From positions 21,716-58,730 of the forward strand of contig JAKCDM010000007.1 in assembly GCA_021841865.1 (NCBI GenBank): a DNA stretch of 37,015 nucleotides, written 5' to 3'. Below, piece after piece: positions 7,252-15,573 of the stretch. Each line of letters starts with the position of its first letter. Within the stretch, counting starts at the first letter, position 1. Source of the DNA: Pseudomonadota bacterium. GTDB lineage: Bacteria; Pseudomonadota; Gammaproteobacteria; Burkholderiales; Burkholderiaceae_C. The position numbers were made by a program, and so were the translations under genes. The notes below the pieces were generated by a model, which saw only the letters and a program-made list of their open reading frames with translations, searched no databases and was not told where the DNA came from.

Positions 7252-8451
7252 ATGAACAAGGTCGCGAACGCAGGAACCATGCTGGTGGCGGGCGGAGGCA
7301 TCGGCGGCCTGGCCGCGGCGCTGGCGCTGGCCCGGCGCGGGTTCTCGGTCAAGGTGCTCGAGCAGTCGCCGCAGATCGGGGAGATCGGCGCCGGAATCCA
7401 GCTCGGGCCGAACGCCTTCAACGCGCTCGACGCGCTCGGCGTCGGCGAGCGCGCGCGTGCGCGCGCCGTCTACACCGACTGCATGGTGATGCACGACGCC
7501 ATCGATGGTTCGCTGGTCGGGCGAATTCCCACCGGTGCGGAGTTCCTCGAACGTTTCGGCAACCCCTACGCGGTGATCCACCGCGTGGACATCCACGGCT
7601 CGCTGCTCGAGGGCGTGCAGCAAAGCCGCGACGTCGAGCTGCTGACCTCGACCCGCATCGAGCGCGTCGAGCAGGATGAAAGCGGCGTGTCGGTGACCGA
7701 CCAGCATGGCAAGGTGCATCGCGGCGACGCGCTGATCGGCGCCGACGGAGTCAAGTCCGTGGTGCGCGAGGCCTACGTGGGCGACCCGGCAAGGGTCACC
7801 GGCCACGTCGTGTATCGCGCCGTGGTCGACCGCAACGAGTTCCCGGCCGACCTGCAGTGGAACGCCGCCAGCATCTGGGTCGGCCCCAACTGCCACCTGG
7901 TGCATTACCCGCTGCGCGGTGGAGAGCAGTACAACGTCGTGGTCACCTTCCACAGTCGCCAGCAGGAGCAGTGGGGCGTCACCGAAGGAAGCCGAGACGA
8001 AGTGCAGAGTTACTTCCAGGAGGTGTGCCCGCAGGCGCGCCAGCTCATCGACATGCCCAAGAGCTGGAAGCGCTGGGCGACCGCCGACCGCGAGCCCATC
8101 GGCACCTGGAGCTTCGGTCGCGTGACCCTGCTGGGAGACGCCGCGCATCCGACCACGCAATACATGGCCCAGGGCGCCTGCATGGCCATCGAGGACGCGG
8201 TGACCCTGGGCGAGGCGCTGCGCGAGCACGACAACGCCATCGCGCCGGCCTTCGAGCTGTACCAGCGCTCGCGCGTCGCGCGCACCGCGCGCATCGTGCT
8301 GTCCAGCCGCGAAATGGGGCGTATCTATCACGCCAAGGGGGTCGAGCGCCTGGTGCGCAACGACCTCTGGAAGGGCCGCAGCACCCAGGGCTTCTACGAC
8401 GCCATGCAATGGCTGTACGGCTGGCGCATCGACAACTGCCTCGCCCGTTGA
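7252..8451 (+). CDS. nagX: FAD-dependent 3-hydroxybenzoate 6-hydroxylase
   Basis: Group A flavoprotein monooxygenase of 399 residues. It is predicted to hydroxylate 3-hydroxybenzoate to gentisate with NAD(P)H and O2 in the cytoplasm. Features: Rossmann GxGxxG (G14-G16-G19) with ALALARRGFSVKVLEQ, the GADG motif near residue 160, and a C-terminal FAD-ribityl motif GD (295-296) in LLGDAAHPTTQYMAQGACMAIEDA. The sequence resembles NagX/XlnD/MhbM proteins. Salicylate 1-hydroxylase is the main alternative by family. It is disfavoured because the next three genes form a complete gentisate pathway and no catechol-cleavage gene is present. A very strong Shine-Dalgarno lies at 7241-7249. Likely first gene of a four-gene operon under the upstream palindrome. 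Confidence 0.87.
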   Translation: MNKVANAGTMLVAGGGIGGLAAALALARRGFSVKVLEQSPQIGEIGAGIQLGPNAFNALDALGVGERARARAVYTDCMVMHDAIDGSLVGRIPTGAEFLERFGNPYAVIHRVDIHGSLLEGVQQSRDVELLTSTRIERVEQDESGVSVTDQHGKVHRGDALIGADGVKSVVREAYVGDPARVTGHVVYRAVVDRNEFPADLQWNAASIWVGPNCHLVHYPLRGGEQYNVVVTFHSRQQEQWGVTEGSRDEVQSYFQEVCPQARQLIDMPKSWKRWATADREPIGTWSFGRVTLLGDAAHPTTQYMAQGACMAIEDAVTLGEALREHDNAIAPAFELYQRSRVARTARIVLSSREMGRIYHAKGVERLVRNDLWKGRSTQGFYDAMQWLYGWRIDNCLAR

Positions 8452-8529
8452 CCGAGCGGCCCTGGCCGACCCGCACCCCGGGCGCCAGGGCTTTCGCCTG
8501 TTCTCCCCCCACCGCCTGAAGGACCCCCG

Positions 8530-9237
8530 ATGAGCTCCGCCACCTATCTCTGGACCCCGCCGCGCACGCCGTCGGCCGCAGTGCGCGGCCGCGCCGAGCG
8601 AGCCCCCGTCAACCGCCTGTTCTTCGTCGGGCGCAACTACCACGCCCATGCCGCCGAGATGGGGCGCCCGGTCGACAAGTCGGTCGAGCAGCCCTTTTAC
8701 TTCACCAAGTCGCCGTCCACGCTGGTCGAGTCGGGCGCCACGGTGCCGTATCCGCCGCGCAGCTCCAACTACCACTACGAGATGGAGCTGGTGGTGCTCA
8801 TCGGCAAGCCAGGCTTTCGCGTGGCCGAGGCGCAGGCGCACGAGCTGATCCACGGCTACGCCTGCGGCCTGGACATGACCCGCCGCGACCTGCAGCTGGC
8901 GGCGCGCGACAAGGGCCGGCCCTGGGATACCGGCAAGGACATCGAGCACGGCTCGGTGCTGTCGGAGATCGTGCCGATGCCCGGCGTGGTGATCGAGCGC
9001 GGGGCCATCGAGCTGCGGGTCAACGGCCAGGTGCGCCAGAACTCCGACGTGGACAAGCTGATCTGGAACATCCGCGAACTGATCGCCGACCTGTCGACCC
9101 TGTACCACCTGCAGCCGGGCGACCTGATCTACACCGGCACCCCCGAGGGAGTCGGGCCGGTGCAGCCCGGCGACCGCCTCGAGGGCAGCGTGGCGGGAGT
9201 GGGCGAGATCGCGCTGAGCGTCGGCGCGCCCGAATGA
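8530..9237 (+). CDS. nagK: Fumarylpyruvate hydrolase (FAH family)
   Basis: 235-residue member of the fumarylacetoacetate hydrolase C-terminal-domain family. It cleaves fumarylpyruvate to fumarate and pyruvate, the last step of the GSH-dependent gentisate route. Visible family elements are FFVGRNYHAHAAEMG, FTKSPSTLV, the metal-ligand segment HYEMELVVLIG (two Glu), the later Asp in GYACGLDMTRRDLQ, and the C-terminal TGTPEGVGPVQPGD. GAAGGA is positioned upstream of the ATG. Its TGA at 9235-9237 overlaps an in-frame ATG that could also start the next gene. Neighbouring genes fix the substrate as fumarylpyruvate rather than acylpyruvates in general. Confidence 0.9.
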   Translation: MSSATYLWTPPRTPSAAVRGRAERAPVNRLFFVGRNYHAHAAEMGRPVDKSVEQPFYFTKSPSTLVESGATVPYPPRSSNYHYEMELVVLIGKPGFRVAEAQAHELIHGYACGLDMTRRDLQLAARDKGRPWDTGKDIEHGSVLSEIVPMPGVVIERGAIELRVNGQVRQNSDVDKLIWNIRELIADLSTLYHLQPGDLIYTGTPEGVGPVQPGDRLEGSVAGVGEIALSVGAPE

Positions 9238-9257
9238 GCCGGCCAGGAGACATTGCC

Positions 9258-10385
9258 ATGGAAACTAACAAGGGCCTGAGCCCGGTGCGACTGCAGATGA
9301 AGACCGGAGCCGGCCAGCCGGAGCCGTCGCCGCAGCTGGAGCGTCTGTACCAGGGTTTCGAGCAGGAGTTGCTGGTTCCGCTGTGGACCGAGATCGGCGA
9401 CCTCATGCCGCCGCACCCGCGCAGCAGGGCGCAGGCGCACCTGTGGCGCTGGCAGCGCCTGCTGGAGCTGGCCGACCAGGCCGGGCAGCTGGTGCCGGTG
9501 GGGCGCGGCGGCGAGCGCCGCGCGATCGCGCTGGCCAACCCGTCGCTGGGCGGCAAGCCCTACGCCACCCCCACGCTGTGGGCGGCCATCCAGTACCTGA
9601 TGCCCGGCGAGGACGCGCCCGAGCACCGCCACAGCCAGCATGCCTTTCGCTTCGTGGTCGAAGGCGAGGGGGTGTGGACGGTGGTCGGCGGGGATCCGGT
9701 TCGCATGTCGCGCGGCGACTTCCTGCCGCAGGCCGGGGGCAACTGGCACGCCCACCACAACGCCGCCACGCGTCCGATGGCCTGGATCGACGGGCTGGAC
9801 ATTCCCTTTTCCTACTACACCGAGTCGCAGTTCTTCGAGTTCGGGCGCGACAAGCTCGACGCGGCGGAGAAGGGCACCCCCGAGCGCTCGCGCTCCGAGC
9901 GCCTGTGGGGCTACCCCGGGCTGCGTCCGCTGGCGCAGCCCGACGCGCTGCCGGCCACGCCGCTGCTGGCGTACCGCTGGGTCGACACCGACCGCGCGCT
10001 GGCCGAGCAGCTGGCGCTGGAGGCCGAGGGACACGCGGTGACCGTCAGCCCGGGCCACGCCGCGGTTCGCTTCACCAACCCGAGCAACGGGCGCGACGTG
10101 CTGCCCACCATGCGCACCGAGATGCACCGGCTGCGCGCCGGTGCGCGCACGCGCACCTGGCGCGAGGTCGGCTCGTCGGTGTTCCAGGTGTTCGAGGGGC
10201 AGGGCACGGTGCGCGTGGGCGAGCGCAGCTGGGAGGTTGCGCGCGGCGACCTGTTCGTCGTGCCGTCGTGGCAGCCCTTCTCGGCGCAGGCCGCGCCGTG
10301 CCAGGCGATGGACCTGTTCCGCTTCAGCGACGCGCCGATCTTCGAGGCCCTGCACGCCCACCGTTCGCAGGTCGACCCGGACTGA
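9258..10385 (+). CDS. nagI: Gentisate 1,2-dioxygenase
   Basis: Bicupin Fe(II) dioxygenase of 375 residues that opens the gentisate ring between C1 and C2 to give maleylpyruvate. The N-terminal cupin contains EHRHSQHAFRFVVEG with H123 and H125 as likely iron ligands, followed by the NWHAHHN segment. The second cupin lies in the C-terminal third (VFQVFEGQGTVRVGERSWEVARGDLFVVPSW). The ATG at 9258 is chosen because AGGAGA stands 7 bases before it. The ATG at 9234, overlapping the hydrolase stop, would add eight residues and cannot be excluded. The order hydroxylase, hydrolase, dioxygenase, isomerase supports the assignment. Confidence 0.93.
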   Translation: METNKGLSPVRLQMKTGAGQPEPSPQLERLYQGFEQELLVPLWTEIGDLMPPHPRSRAQAHLWRWQRLLELADQAGQLVPVGRGGERRAIALANPSLGGKPYATPTLWAAIQYLMPGEDAPEHRHSQHAFRFVVEGEGVWTVVGGDPVRMSRGDFLPQAGGNWHAHHNAATRPMAWIDGLDIPFSYYTESQFFEFGRDKLDAAEKGTPERSRSERLWGYPGLRPLAQPDALPATPLLAYRWVDTDRALAEQLALEAEGHAVTVSPGHAAVRFTNPSNGRDVLPTMRTEMHRLRAGARTRTWREVGSSVFQVFEGQGTVRVGERSWEVARGDLFVVPSWQPFSAQAAPCQAMDLFRFSDAPIFEALHAHRSQVDPD

Positions 10386-10396
10386 AGGAGCCGCGA

Positions 10397-11041
10397 ATGA
10401 AGCTGTACGGATTCTTCCGCAGCGGCACCTCGCACCGCCTGCGCATCGCGCTCAATCTCAAGGGCCTGGCCTACGAGACGGTGGCCATCGACCTGCGCCG
10501 CGAGCAGCATGCGGGAGCGCAATACCGCGCGCTCAACCCGCAGGGCCTGGTGCCCACGCTGGACACCGGCGAGGCACTGCTGATCCAGTCGCCGGCGATC
10601 CTCGAATGGCTGGAGGAACGCTACCCGCAGCCTGCGCTGCTGCCTGCCGACCCGCAGGGGCGCGCACGCGTGCGGGCGCTGGCGGCGATCGTCGGCTGCG
10701 ACATCCATCCGGTGAACAACCGGCGGATCCTGCAAGCGCTGCGTGCCGAGTTCGGCGCCGACGAGGCAGCCGTGCAGCGCTGGTGCGAGCGCTGGATCGC
10801 CGACGGCTTCGATGCCATCGAGGCGCTGCTCGCGGCCGATGCCTCGCGCGGGGAGTTCTGCTTCGGCGAGCGCCCGAGCCTGGCCGACGTGTACCTGGTG
10901 CCGCAGGTGGAGAGCGCGCGGCGCTTCCAGGTCGACGTGTCGCGCTGGCCGGGAATCGCCGCCGTCGACCAGGCCTGCCTGCGTCTGGAGGCCTTCCGCC
11001 TGGCCGCTCCGGCGCTGCAACCCGATGCCAGGCAGCCCTGA
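10397..11041 (+). CDS. nagL: Maleylpyruvate isomerase (zeta-class GST)
   Basis: 214-residue glutathione S-transferase fold enzyme that isomerises maleylpyruvate to fumarylpyruvate using glutathione. The thioredoxin-like N domain has MKLYGFFRSGTSHRLRIAL with the active-site Ser/Thr region, NPQGLVPTLD with the cis-Pro, and the IQSPAILEWLEE glutathione-binding motif. The helical C domain carries GCDIHPVNNRR, diagnostic of NagL/maleylacetoacetate isomerase, and SLADVYLVPQV. It starts 11 bp after the dioxygenase gene with GAAGGAG upstream. It completes a four-enzyme pathway from 3-hydroxybenzoate to central metabolites. Confidence 0.92.
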   Translation: MKLYGFFRSGTSHRLRIALNLKGLAYETVAIDLRREQHAGAQYRALNPQGLVPTLDTGEALLIQSPAILEWLEERYPQPALLPADPQGRARVRALAAIVGCDIHPVNNRRILQALRAEFGADEAAVQRWCERWIADGFDAIEALLAADASRGEFCFGERPSLADVYLVPQVESARRFQVDVSRWPGIAAVDQACLRLEAFRLAAPALQPDARQP

Positions 11042-11163
11042 GCCCGAGCCTGCACGCGCCGGGGCTGGCGCCCGGGATTGCGGCGGGTTGAGCCACGTCC
11101 CATCAACAGCCACCCACCCTCGTAGTGCTAAGGTGGGAACCCATCCGTCCGAAAGGAGGCCCC

Positions 11164-11298
11164 ATGGCCAAGCCCAATTACCAGTTCGAAAAGCGCCAGC
11201 GCGAGCAGCAGAAGAAGCAGAAGAAGGCCGAAAAGGCCCAGCGCAAGGCGCAGCCCGCGCCGGCCGCGCAGGAAACGAACACCCCCACCACGTCCTGA
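11164..11298 (+). CDS. Small Lys/Gln/Glu-rich conserved hypothetical protein
   Basis: A 44-residue reading frame beginning MAKPNYQFEKRQREQQKK and rich in Lys, Gln, Glu and Ala. It has a near-perfect AAAGGAGG ribosome site 4 bases before the ATG, the best in this part of the window. Very similar short MAKPNY...EKRQRE proteins are, from memory, common in Burkholderiales. Their function is unknown to me. The charge pattern suggests a single helix, perhaps nucleic-acid or ribosome associated, but that is a guess. It is separated from the gentisate operon by 122 bp and probably has its own promoter. Confidence 0.75.
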   Translation: MAKPNYQFEKRQREQQKKQKKAEKAQRKAQPAPAAQETNTPTTS

Positions 11299-11305
11299 GT
11301 CTTTC

Positions 11306-11326
11306 CGTCGGGCTGGCGGCCCGACG
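11306..11326 (+). terminator. Hairpin after the small protein gene
   Basis: CGTCGGGC and GCCCGACG form a perfect 8-bp stem with a 5-base loop, beginning 8 bases after the stop codon. No T-run follows. The remaining DNA up to 11738 (about 410 bp) holds a second 8-bp stem (CACGCGAG/CTCGCGTG, 11354-11375) and the promoter-like motif at 11647, but no gene I can support. Confidence 0.45.
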
Positions 11327-11646
11327 ACGCAGGCGGCCACCGCCGGCATCGATCACGCGAGCCATGCCTCGCGTGGCGCGGCCTTGGCCGCCGGGCTCAC
11401 GGCCCTGGGCTTGGCGGCGACCTGCGCCGCCGGCGTCCAGGGCGCCAGGAGTCTGGGCGCCTGCTGTGGCGCCTGATCCGGCGTCATCGCCACGCCGTGC
11501 ACGGCCGTCGTCCACGGCCGCCCGATCCCTGGCGCGCGCATCGACGCGCAGGGCACCCGTGAATCGCCTCCCCTGTTGCCCGACCGGGGCCGGCCGCGCC
11601 TGCCCGTCGCTCCGGCAGCCTCGCCACCGCTCGGGCGCTGCGCGGG

Positions 11647-11672
11647 TGTCAGGAACTCCCGGCTGCCGCGAC
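11647..11672 (+). promoter_or_regulatory. Repeated promoter-like motif, copy 1 (before doxX)
   Basis: TGTCAGGAACTCCC then CGAC at 11669, with 17 bases between TGTCA and CGAC. It ends 66 bp before the DoxX start codon. Very similar sequences precede the DsrE gene (16876) and the ArsS gene (19285). The two-block layout resembles promoters of some ECF sigma factors, but no sigma factor is encoded in the window. Confidence 0.6.
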
Positions 11673-11738
11673 CAATGCGCAAGACAAGCGCTGGCGCAAC
11701 GCCGTGCGCGACCCGGTCCACCATCGAGGAGAGCATTC

Positions 11739-12227
11739 ATGACACAGGCAACGTCTGTGGCGCCGCGCAGGGGCGCCATCCAGGGCAATATCGTGGCGCG
11801 ACTGTGGGGCATCGCCGAATGCGTGCTCGACTGGCTGCGCTCACCGGCACTGCTCGCGGCGCGGCTGTACGTGTCGTACGTGTTCTTCAACTCCGGGTTG
11901 CAGAGCCTGCGCGACTGGGCGGGCACGGTTTGGCTGTACCAGAACGAGTTCCACGTCGCCGTGCTGCCTCCCCACGTGGCGGCGGTGGTCGGCACGGCGG
12001 GGGAACTGCTGTTGCCTCCGCTGGTCGCCTTCGGCCTGCTCGGGCGCTTCGGCGCGGTGGGGCTGTTCGTGGTGAACCTGGTGGCGCTGCTGTCCTACAT
12101 GTACGCGCTGCAGGTGCCTGCGATCATGTTTCACTTCATCTGGGGCGGGCTGATCCTGATGATCGCGTTGTGGGGCCCCGGGGCCTGGTCGGTCGACGCC
12201 TGGCGCCTGGCGCGCCGCGACCGCTGA
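11739..12227 (+). CDS. DoxX-like membrane protein
   Basis: 162-residue inner-membrane protein with a short hydrophilic N terminus and about four hydrophobic helices. It includes the family-typical segment LLAARLYVSYVFFNSGLQSLRDW and a later GTAGELLLPPLVAFGLLGRFGA. DoxX/SURF4-like proteins are often found with thiol-redox or oxidative-stress genes, but their biochemical role is mostly unknown. CGAGGAGAG lies just before the ATG. It starts a unit with an MFS transporter 10 bp downstream. The promoter-like motif shared with the ArsS and DsrE units lies 66-92 bp upstream, which links it to that cluster. Confidence 0.8.
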   Translation: MTQATSVAPRRGAIQGNIVARLWGIAECVLDWLRSPALLAARLYVSYVFFNSGLQSLRDWAGTVWLYQNEFHVAVLPPHVAAVVGTAGELLLPPLVAFGLLGRFGAVGLFVVNLVALLSYMYALQVPAIMFHFIWGGLILMIALWGPGAWSVDAWRLARRDR

Positions 12228-12237
12228 GGACCCGGCA

Positions 12238-13614
12238 ATGCAACGTACCGCCATGACGCGGCGCCTCGACGGCGTGCGCTGGAATCGCTTCCACACCACG
12301 GTGGCGCTGGCACTGGGCGTGGGCTGGCTGCTGGACGCCTTCGAGGTCACCATCGTCGGCAACGTGATCGGCGTGTTCAAGCAGCTCTGGCACCTGAGCA
12401 ACCTGGAGGCGTCGTGGGTGCTGAGCATCTGGTTCGCAGGCCTCATGATCGGCGCCTACGGTTTCGGCTTCCTGGCCGACCGCTTCGGGCGCCGCAGGCT
12501 GTTCCTGCTCACGCTGGTGCTGTACGGCAGTTTCACGCTGCTGACCGCGGCGGCCTGGAGCTACGGCGCCTTGCTGGCCTTCAGGCTGCTGACCGCCATC
12601 GGCGTCGGGGCCGAGTACTCGGCGATCAACTCGGCGATCGCCGAGTTCATCCCGGCGCGCAGCCGCGGACGCACCAATGCGGCGGTGATGAATTTCTGGT
12701 CGCTGGGGGCGATCGCCGCTGCGCTGGTGACCCTGTACCTGGTCAACGTGCTGCCGCCGCAATACGGCTGGCGCGTGGCCTTCGGCTTCGGCGCGCTGGT
12801 CGCGCTGAGCACCGCGTTGATGCGCCGCAGCATCCCGGAGTCGCCGCGCTGGCTGTTCGAGCAGGGGCGGGTCGACGAGGCCGAGCAGGTCGTGCAGGGC
12901 ATCGAGCAGGGGCGCACGTCGTGGCAGGCGCCGGCGAGCGGCGCGGTGAAGGGCGATGCACAGCGCGGCGTGTGGGCGCAGACCCGTGAATTGCTCAGGC
13001 GTCATCCGGGGCGGGTGGCGCTGGGTTGCGCGCTCGACTTCTCGGAAGCCGCCGGCTACTACGGGCTGTTCGCCTTCCTGGCCCTGTTCATCCTGCCCGC
13101 GGTGCACGTGCCCGACGGGTTCGCGCCGTTCTTCTACCTGATCGGCAACGTCGGCGCACTGGTGGGAGGCGTGGTGGTCATGCTGGTGCTCGACCGCGCC
13201 GGGCGCAAGTCGACGGTGCCGGTGTTCTACCTGCTGGCCGCCGGCGGGGTGCTGGTCCTGGCCGCTTCCATGCGCACCGGCTCCTGGGTCTGGGTGCTGG
13301 CGGCGTTCACGCTGGCCAACCTGCTGGCCACCGGGGGCTGGATCTCGGCCTACCCGACTTTCTCGGAAATCTTCCCGACCGAGTTGCGGGCCACCGGAAT
13401 CGGGCTTTCGGTCGCCGTCGGCCGCCTGGGGGCGTTCGCCGCGCCGCTGGTGCTGACCGCGGTGGCCGACCGCTACGGCATGCTCCCGGCGCTGCTGTTG
13501 CTGGCCAGCTTCTGGCTGATCGGCGCGGCGGCCATGCTTCCGTGGCTGCGCTGGGGAATCGAGGGGCGGGGCCGGGCGCTCGAGTCGATGATGGCCGCGG
13601 AGGGTGCGCGATGA
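12238..13614 (+). CDS. MFS transporter (metabolite:H+ symporter type)
   Basis: 458-residue 12-helix major facilitator. It shows the loop 2-3 motif FLADRFGRRRLF, the WLLDAFEVTIVGNVIG first helix with an acidic residue as in sugar/aromatic-acid symporters, and IPESPRWLFEQGRVDEAE in the central loop. A repeat of the loop motif, VLDRAGRKSTVP, occurs in the second half. It could move an organic acid or sugar-like compound. The gentisate cluster upstream makes an aromatic substrate possible, but it lies in a different transcription unit. Its operon partners (DoxX, phosphoesterase) and shared promoter motif point instead to the radical-SAM cluster. Direction of transport is unknown. Its stop overlaps the next start (ATGA). 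Confidence 0.87.
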   Translation: MQRTAMTRRLDGVRWNRFHTTVALALGVGWLLDAFEVTIVGNVIGVFKQLWHLSNLEASWVLSIWFAGLMIGAYGFGFLADRFGRRRLFLLTLVLYGSFTLLTAAAWSYGALLAFRLLTAIGVGAEYSAINSAIAEFIPARSRGRTNAAVMNFWSLGAIAAALVTLYLVNVLPPQYGWRVAFGFGALVALSTALMRRSIPESPRWLFEQGRVDEAEQVVQGIEQGRTSWQAPASGAVKGDAQRGVWAQTRELLRRHPGRVALGCALDFSEAAGYYGLFAFLALFILPAVHVPDGFAPFFYLIGNVGALVGGVVVMLVLDRAGRKSTVPVFYLLAAGGVLVLAASMRTGSWVWVLAAFTLANLLATGGWISAYPTFSEIFPTELRATGIGLSVAVGRLGAFAAPLVLTAVADRYGMLPALLLLASFWLIGAAAMLPWLRWGIEGRGRALESMMAAEGAR

Positions 13615-14642
13615 GCGCAAGCCCTGGACGCAGTTGCCCGCTGGACTACCGCTACCGACCCGCCGACATCGCCACGGCGCCGGCCTTGCAGGCCGAGCAT
13701 GCATACGTGATCGGCGGCCTGTATGGCAACGTCGAAGCCTTGCAGGCCATCGAGGCGATGCGCGACCGCGAAGCCGCGCAGGGGCGCGCTGTCACGCTGG
13801 TGTTCAACGGCGACGCCCATTGGTTCGACGTCGCTGCGTCGGACTTCGCTCGCATCGCGGCGGCGCTGGAGACCCACGCGGCCTGCAGCGGCAATGTCGA
13901 GGCCGAGCTGGCGCGTGGTCCGGCTGGCGCGGGATGTGGCTGCGCCTACCCGGAGTTCGTCGATCAGGCGGTCGTGGATCGCTCCAACCGCATCATCGAG
14001 CGTCTGCATTTCACGGCGCAGGGATTGGCTTCCCACGTCGATCGCCTGGGGCGGCTCGCCAAACATCTGCGCCTGCGTATCGGCGCGGTGGATATCGGCG
14101 TGGTGCACGGCGACGCCTGGTCGCTGGCTGGCTGGAGCTTTTCGCAGGAGGCGCTGCGCGACGCGCAGCAGGCCGATTGGCCGGACGGGCCGGGCAGCCT
14201 GCGCGCCGCGTGGGCCGAATCCGGTGCGCGCATCCTGTGCTCGTCGCACAGTTGTCTGCCGGCCGCGGTCGAGCTGGCGCTCGACGACGGCCCGAGGGTG
14301 TTGATGAACAACGGTGCCGCCGGAATGCCCAACTTCCGGGGTGGCCGATTCGGCGTGATCACGCGCATCTCGAGCAGCCCGCAGGTGCCGCCCGACAGCC
14401 TGTACGGCACCATGCTCGAGGGCCTGCGCATCGACGCCATGCCGGTGCGCTATGACCACGCCGCGTGGTGTGCACGTTTTGTTCGCAACTGGCCGCCCGG
14501 CAGCGATGCCCATGTCTCGTACTGGGAGCGCATCGAGCGCGGCCCCGACTACCTTGCCGCCGACGCCCTGTTCGGCGGCTTCGCCGGGCGTCGCGGCAAC
14601 GCGTTCACGCCAGTTGCGCGCGAAGCAGCGCGATGTTCGTGA
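13611..14642 (+). CDS. Metallophosphoesterase-like protein with altered metal motifs
   Basis: 343 residues with the overall order of calcineurin-like phosphoesterase motifs but with changed key residues. IGGLYGN (35-40) occupies the place of the usual SDxHGN, so Asp and His are Gly and Tyr. NGDAHWFD (66-73) corresponds to GDxxDRG. GNV (94-96) replaces GNH. HGD is retained in VVHGDAW, and SSHSCLP stands in place of GHTHxP. The later MNNGAAGMPN is also family-like. The enzyme may use a different metal set or be non-catalytic. It is translationally coupled to the MFS gene and overlaps the convergent dehalogenase-like gene by 38 bp at its 3' end. A substrate such as a sugar phosphate would fit the neighbouring pathway but is speculative. 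Confidence 0.72.
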   Translation: MSASPGRSCPLDYRYRPADIATAPALQAEHAYVIGGLYGNVEALQAIEAMRDREAAQGRAVTLVFNGDAHWFDVAASDFARIAAALETHAACSGNVEAELARGPAGAGCGCAYPEFVDQAVVDRSNRIIERLHFTAQGLASHVDRLGRLAKHLRLRIGAVDIGVVHGDAWSLAGWSFSQEALRDAQQADWPDGPGSLRAAWAESGARILCSSHSCLPAAVELALDDGPRVLMNNGAAGMPNFRGGRFGVITRISSSPQVPPDSLYGTMLEGLRIDAMPVRYDHAAWCARFVRNWPPGSDAHVSYWERIERGPDYLAADALFGGFAGRRGNAFTPVAREAARCS

Positions 14643-15486
14643 CGAGTCCGGGAAGCAGCCACTGGAACAGTCGCGCCACCGCGACGAGCTCGTCCAGCGG
14701 CGCGTCGGCGGTGGCGGCGTCGCGCAGCGCCCGGGCGCGCAGCCCCGCCGGGTTGGGCAGCGCATGGGCCACCCGCTCCAGCACGTCAGCGTGCAGTTCG
14801 TCGCAGATCTGCCGGTAGGCGTCGCTTCGCACATGCGTCGCAAGGTGGTGCCAGGCCGTGGAGAAGTAGCTCGGCCAGCGCGCCAGCGCGCGGTAGTCGG
14901 TGTTCACGAAGGGCAGTCCGAGGGTGCGCTGGATGTCGCCGTACAGCGCGCGCGTCGGCGCATCGGCGTGGTGGGGCTCCATCAACACCAGCGCGGCGCC
15001 GGGCCGGGGCCCGTGAAGACCCTCGAAGGGCGTGGCGTCGCCCGTGCCATCGAGCTCGCCGCCCTCGAGCAGCAGGCGCGCGACGCTGGCGATCAGCAGA
15101 TAGGGCTGGTTGCCGTGCGAGAACACCTCCAGCAACTCGCGGATCGTGTCCAGTTCACGCGGCGCATAGCCCAGCTCGTGCAGCACGGGTTCCAGGCTCG
15201 CAGGCTGCAGGCTCAGCGCGGCCTGCTCGGCCCGCGCGCGCACGGCGCTGCAATGCTCGACGAAGCCGCGGCTGCGCACGACGGGCTCCAGACCCTGCCA
15301 CAGCACGCGGAAAAACGTCGGGTAGTGCGCGTAGGCCATCGTGACCACGCCCATCCAGGGCACCTGCAGCGCCTGCTTCATCGCCGCGTAGGCGGCGGCG
15401 CGCTCGCCGTCGACCAGGTACTCGGGCAGCGGATGCAGGGCCGGGGCTGGGTCGGGCAGCAGGCGCGGCAGCAGGGGGTCAGACAT
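14605..15486 (-). CDS. DehI-family (group I) 2-haloacid dehalogenase homologue
   Basis: 293-residue protein resembling the DehI family (all-helical, two internal repeats). The repeat structure shows as LQVPWMGVVTMAYAHYPTF near residue 40 and LGLPFVNTDYRALARWPSYF in the second half, together with LLEVFSHGNQPYLLIASVARLLL. In characterised DehI enzymes both enantiomers of 2-haloacids are hydrolysed. Whether this homologue is a dehalogenase cannot be told, as many relatives are uncharacterised. It is transcribed divergently from a TetR gene with an 87-bp intergenic region containing an operator-like inverted repeat, so TetR control is likely. The 3' end overlaps the phosphoesterase gene by 38 bp. 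Confidence 0.75.
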   Translation of the reverse strand: MSDPLLPRLLPDPAPALHPLPEYLVDGERAAAYAAMKQALQVPWMGVVTMAYAHYPTFFRVLWQGLEPVVRSRGFVEHCSAVRARAEQAALSLQPASLEPVLHELGYAPRELDTIRELLEVFSHGNQPYLLIASVARLLLEGGELDGTGDATPFEGLHGPRPGAALVLMEPHHADAPTRALYGDIQRTLGLPFVNTDYRALARWPSYFSTAWHHLATHVRSDAYRQICDELHADVLERVAHALPNPAGLRARALRDAATADAPLDELVAVARLFQWLLPGLVTNIALLRAQLA

Positions 15487-15533
15487 GCGAGTCTCCGGTC
15501 GGGGCGCAAGGCAAGGTGCAGGGCCCGTGGAAA

Positions 15534-15552
15534 TTTTGTACCATGTGGTCCA
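15534..15552. promoter_or_regulatory. Probable TetR operator between the DehI homologue and tetR
   Basis: TGTACC-ATGT-GGTCCA (15537-15552) is an inverted repeat with one mismatch, preceded by ATTT. The same ATTTTGTACC block followed at identical distance by TCCA occurs again before the CMD gene at 16148-16167. The position between two divergent genes and the repeat suggest it is bound by the adjacent TetR protein. Confidence 0.6.
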
Positions 15553-15573
15553 TTATTCGTTTCGCACCCTGCC

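Noticed and set aside
7252-8451. Salicylate 1-hydroxylase
   Set aside because: The family alone allows it, but the following three genes form the gentisate route and there is no catechol pathway gene in the window.
11353-11736. Minus-strand frame of 127 codons before doxX
   Set aside because: Pro/Arg/Ala-rich with no domain resemblance, no ribosome site seen, and it overlaps the promoter-like motif.
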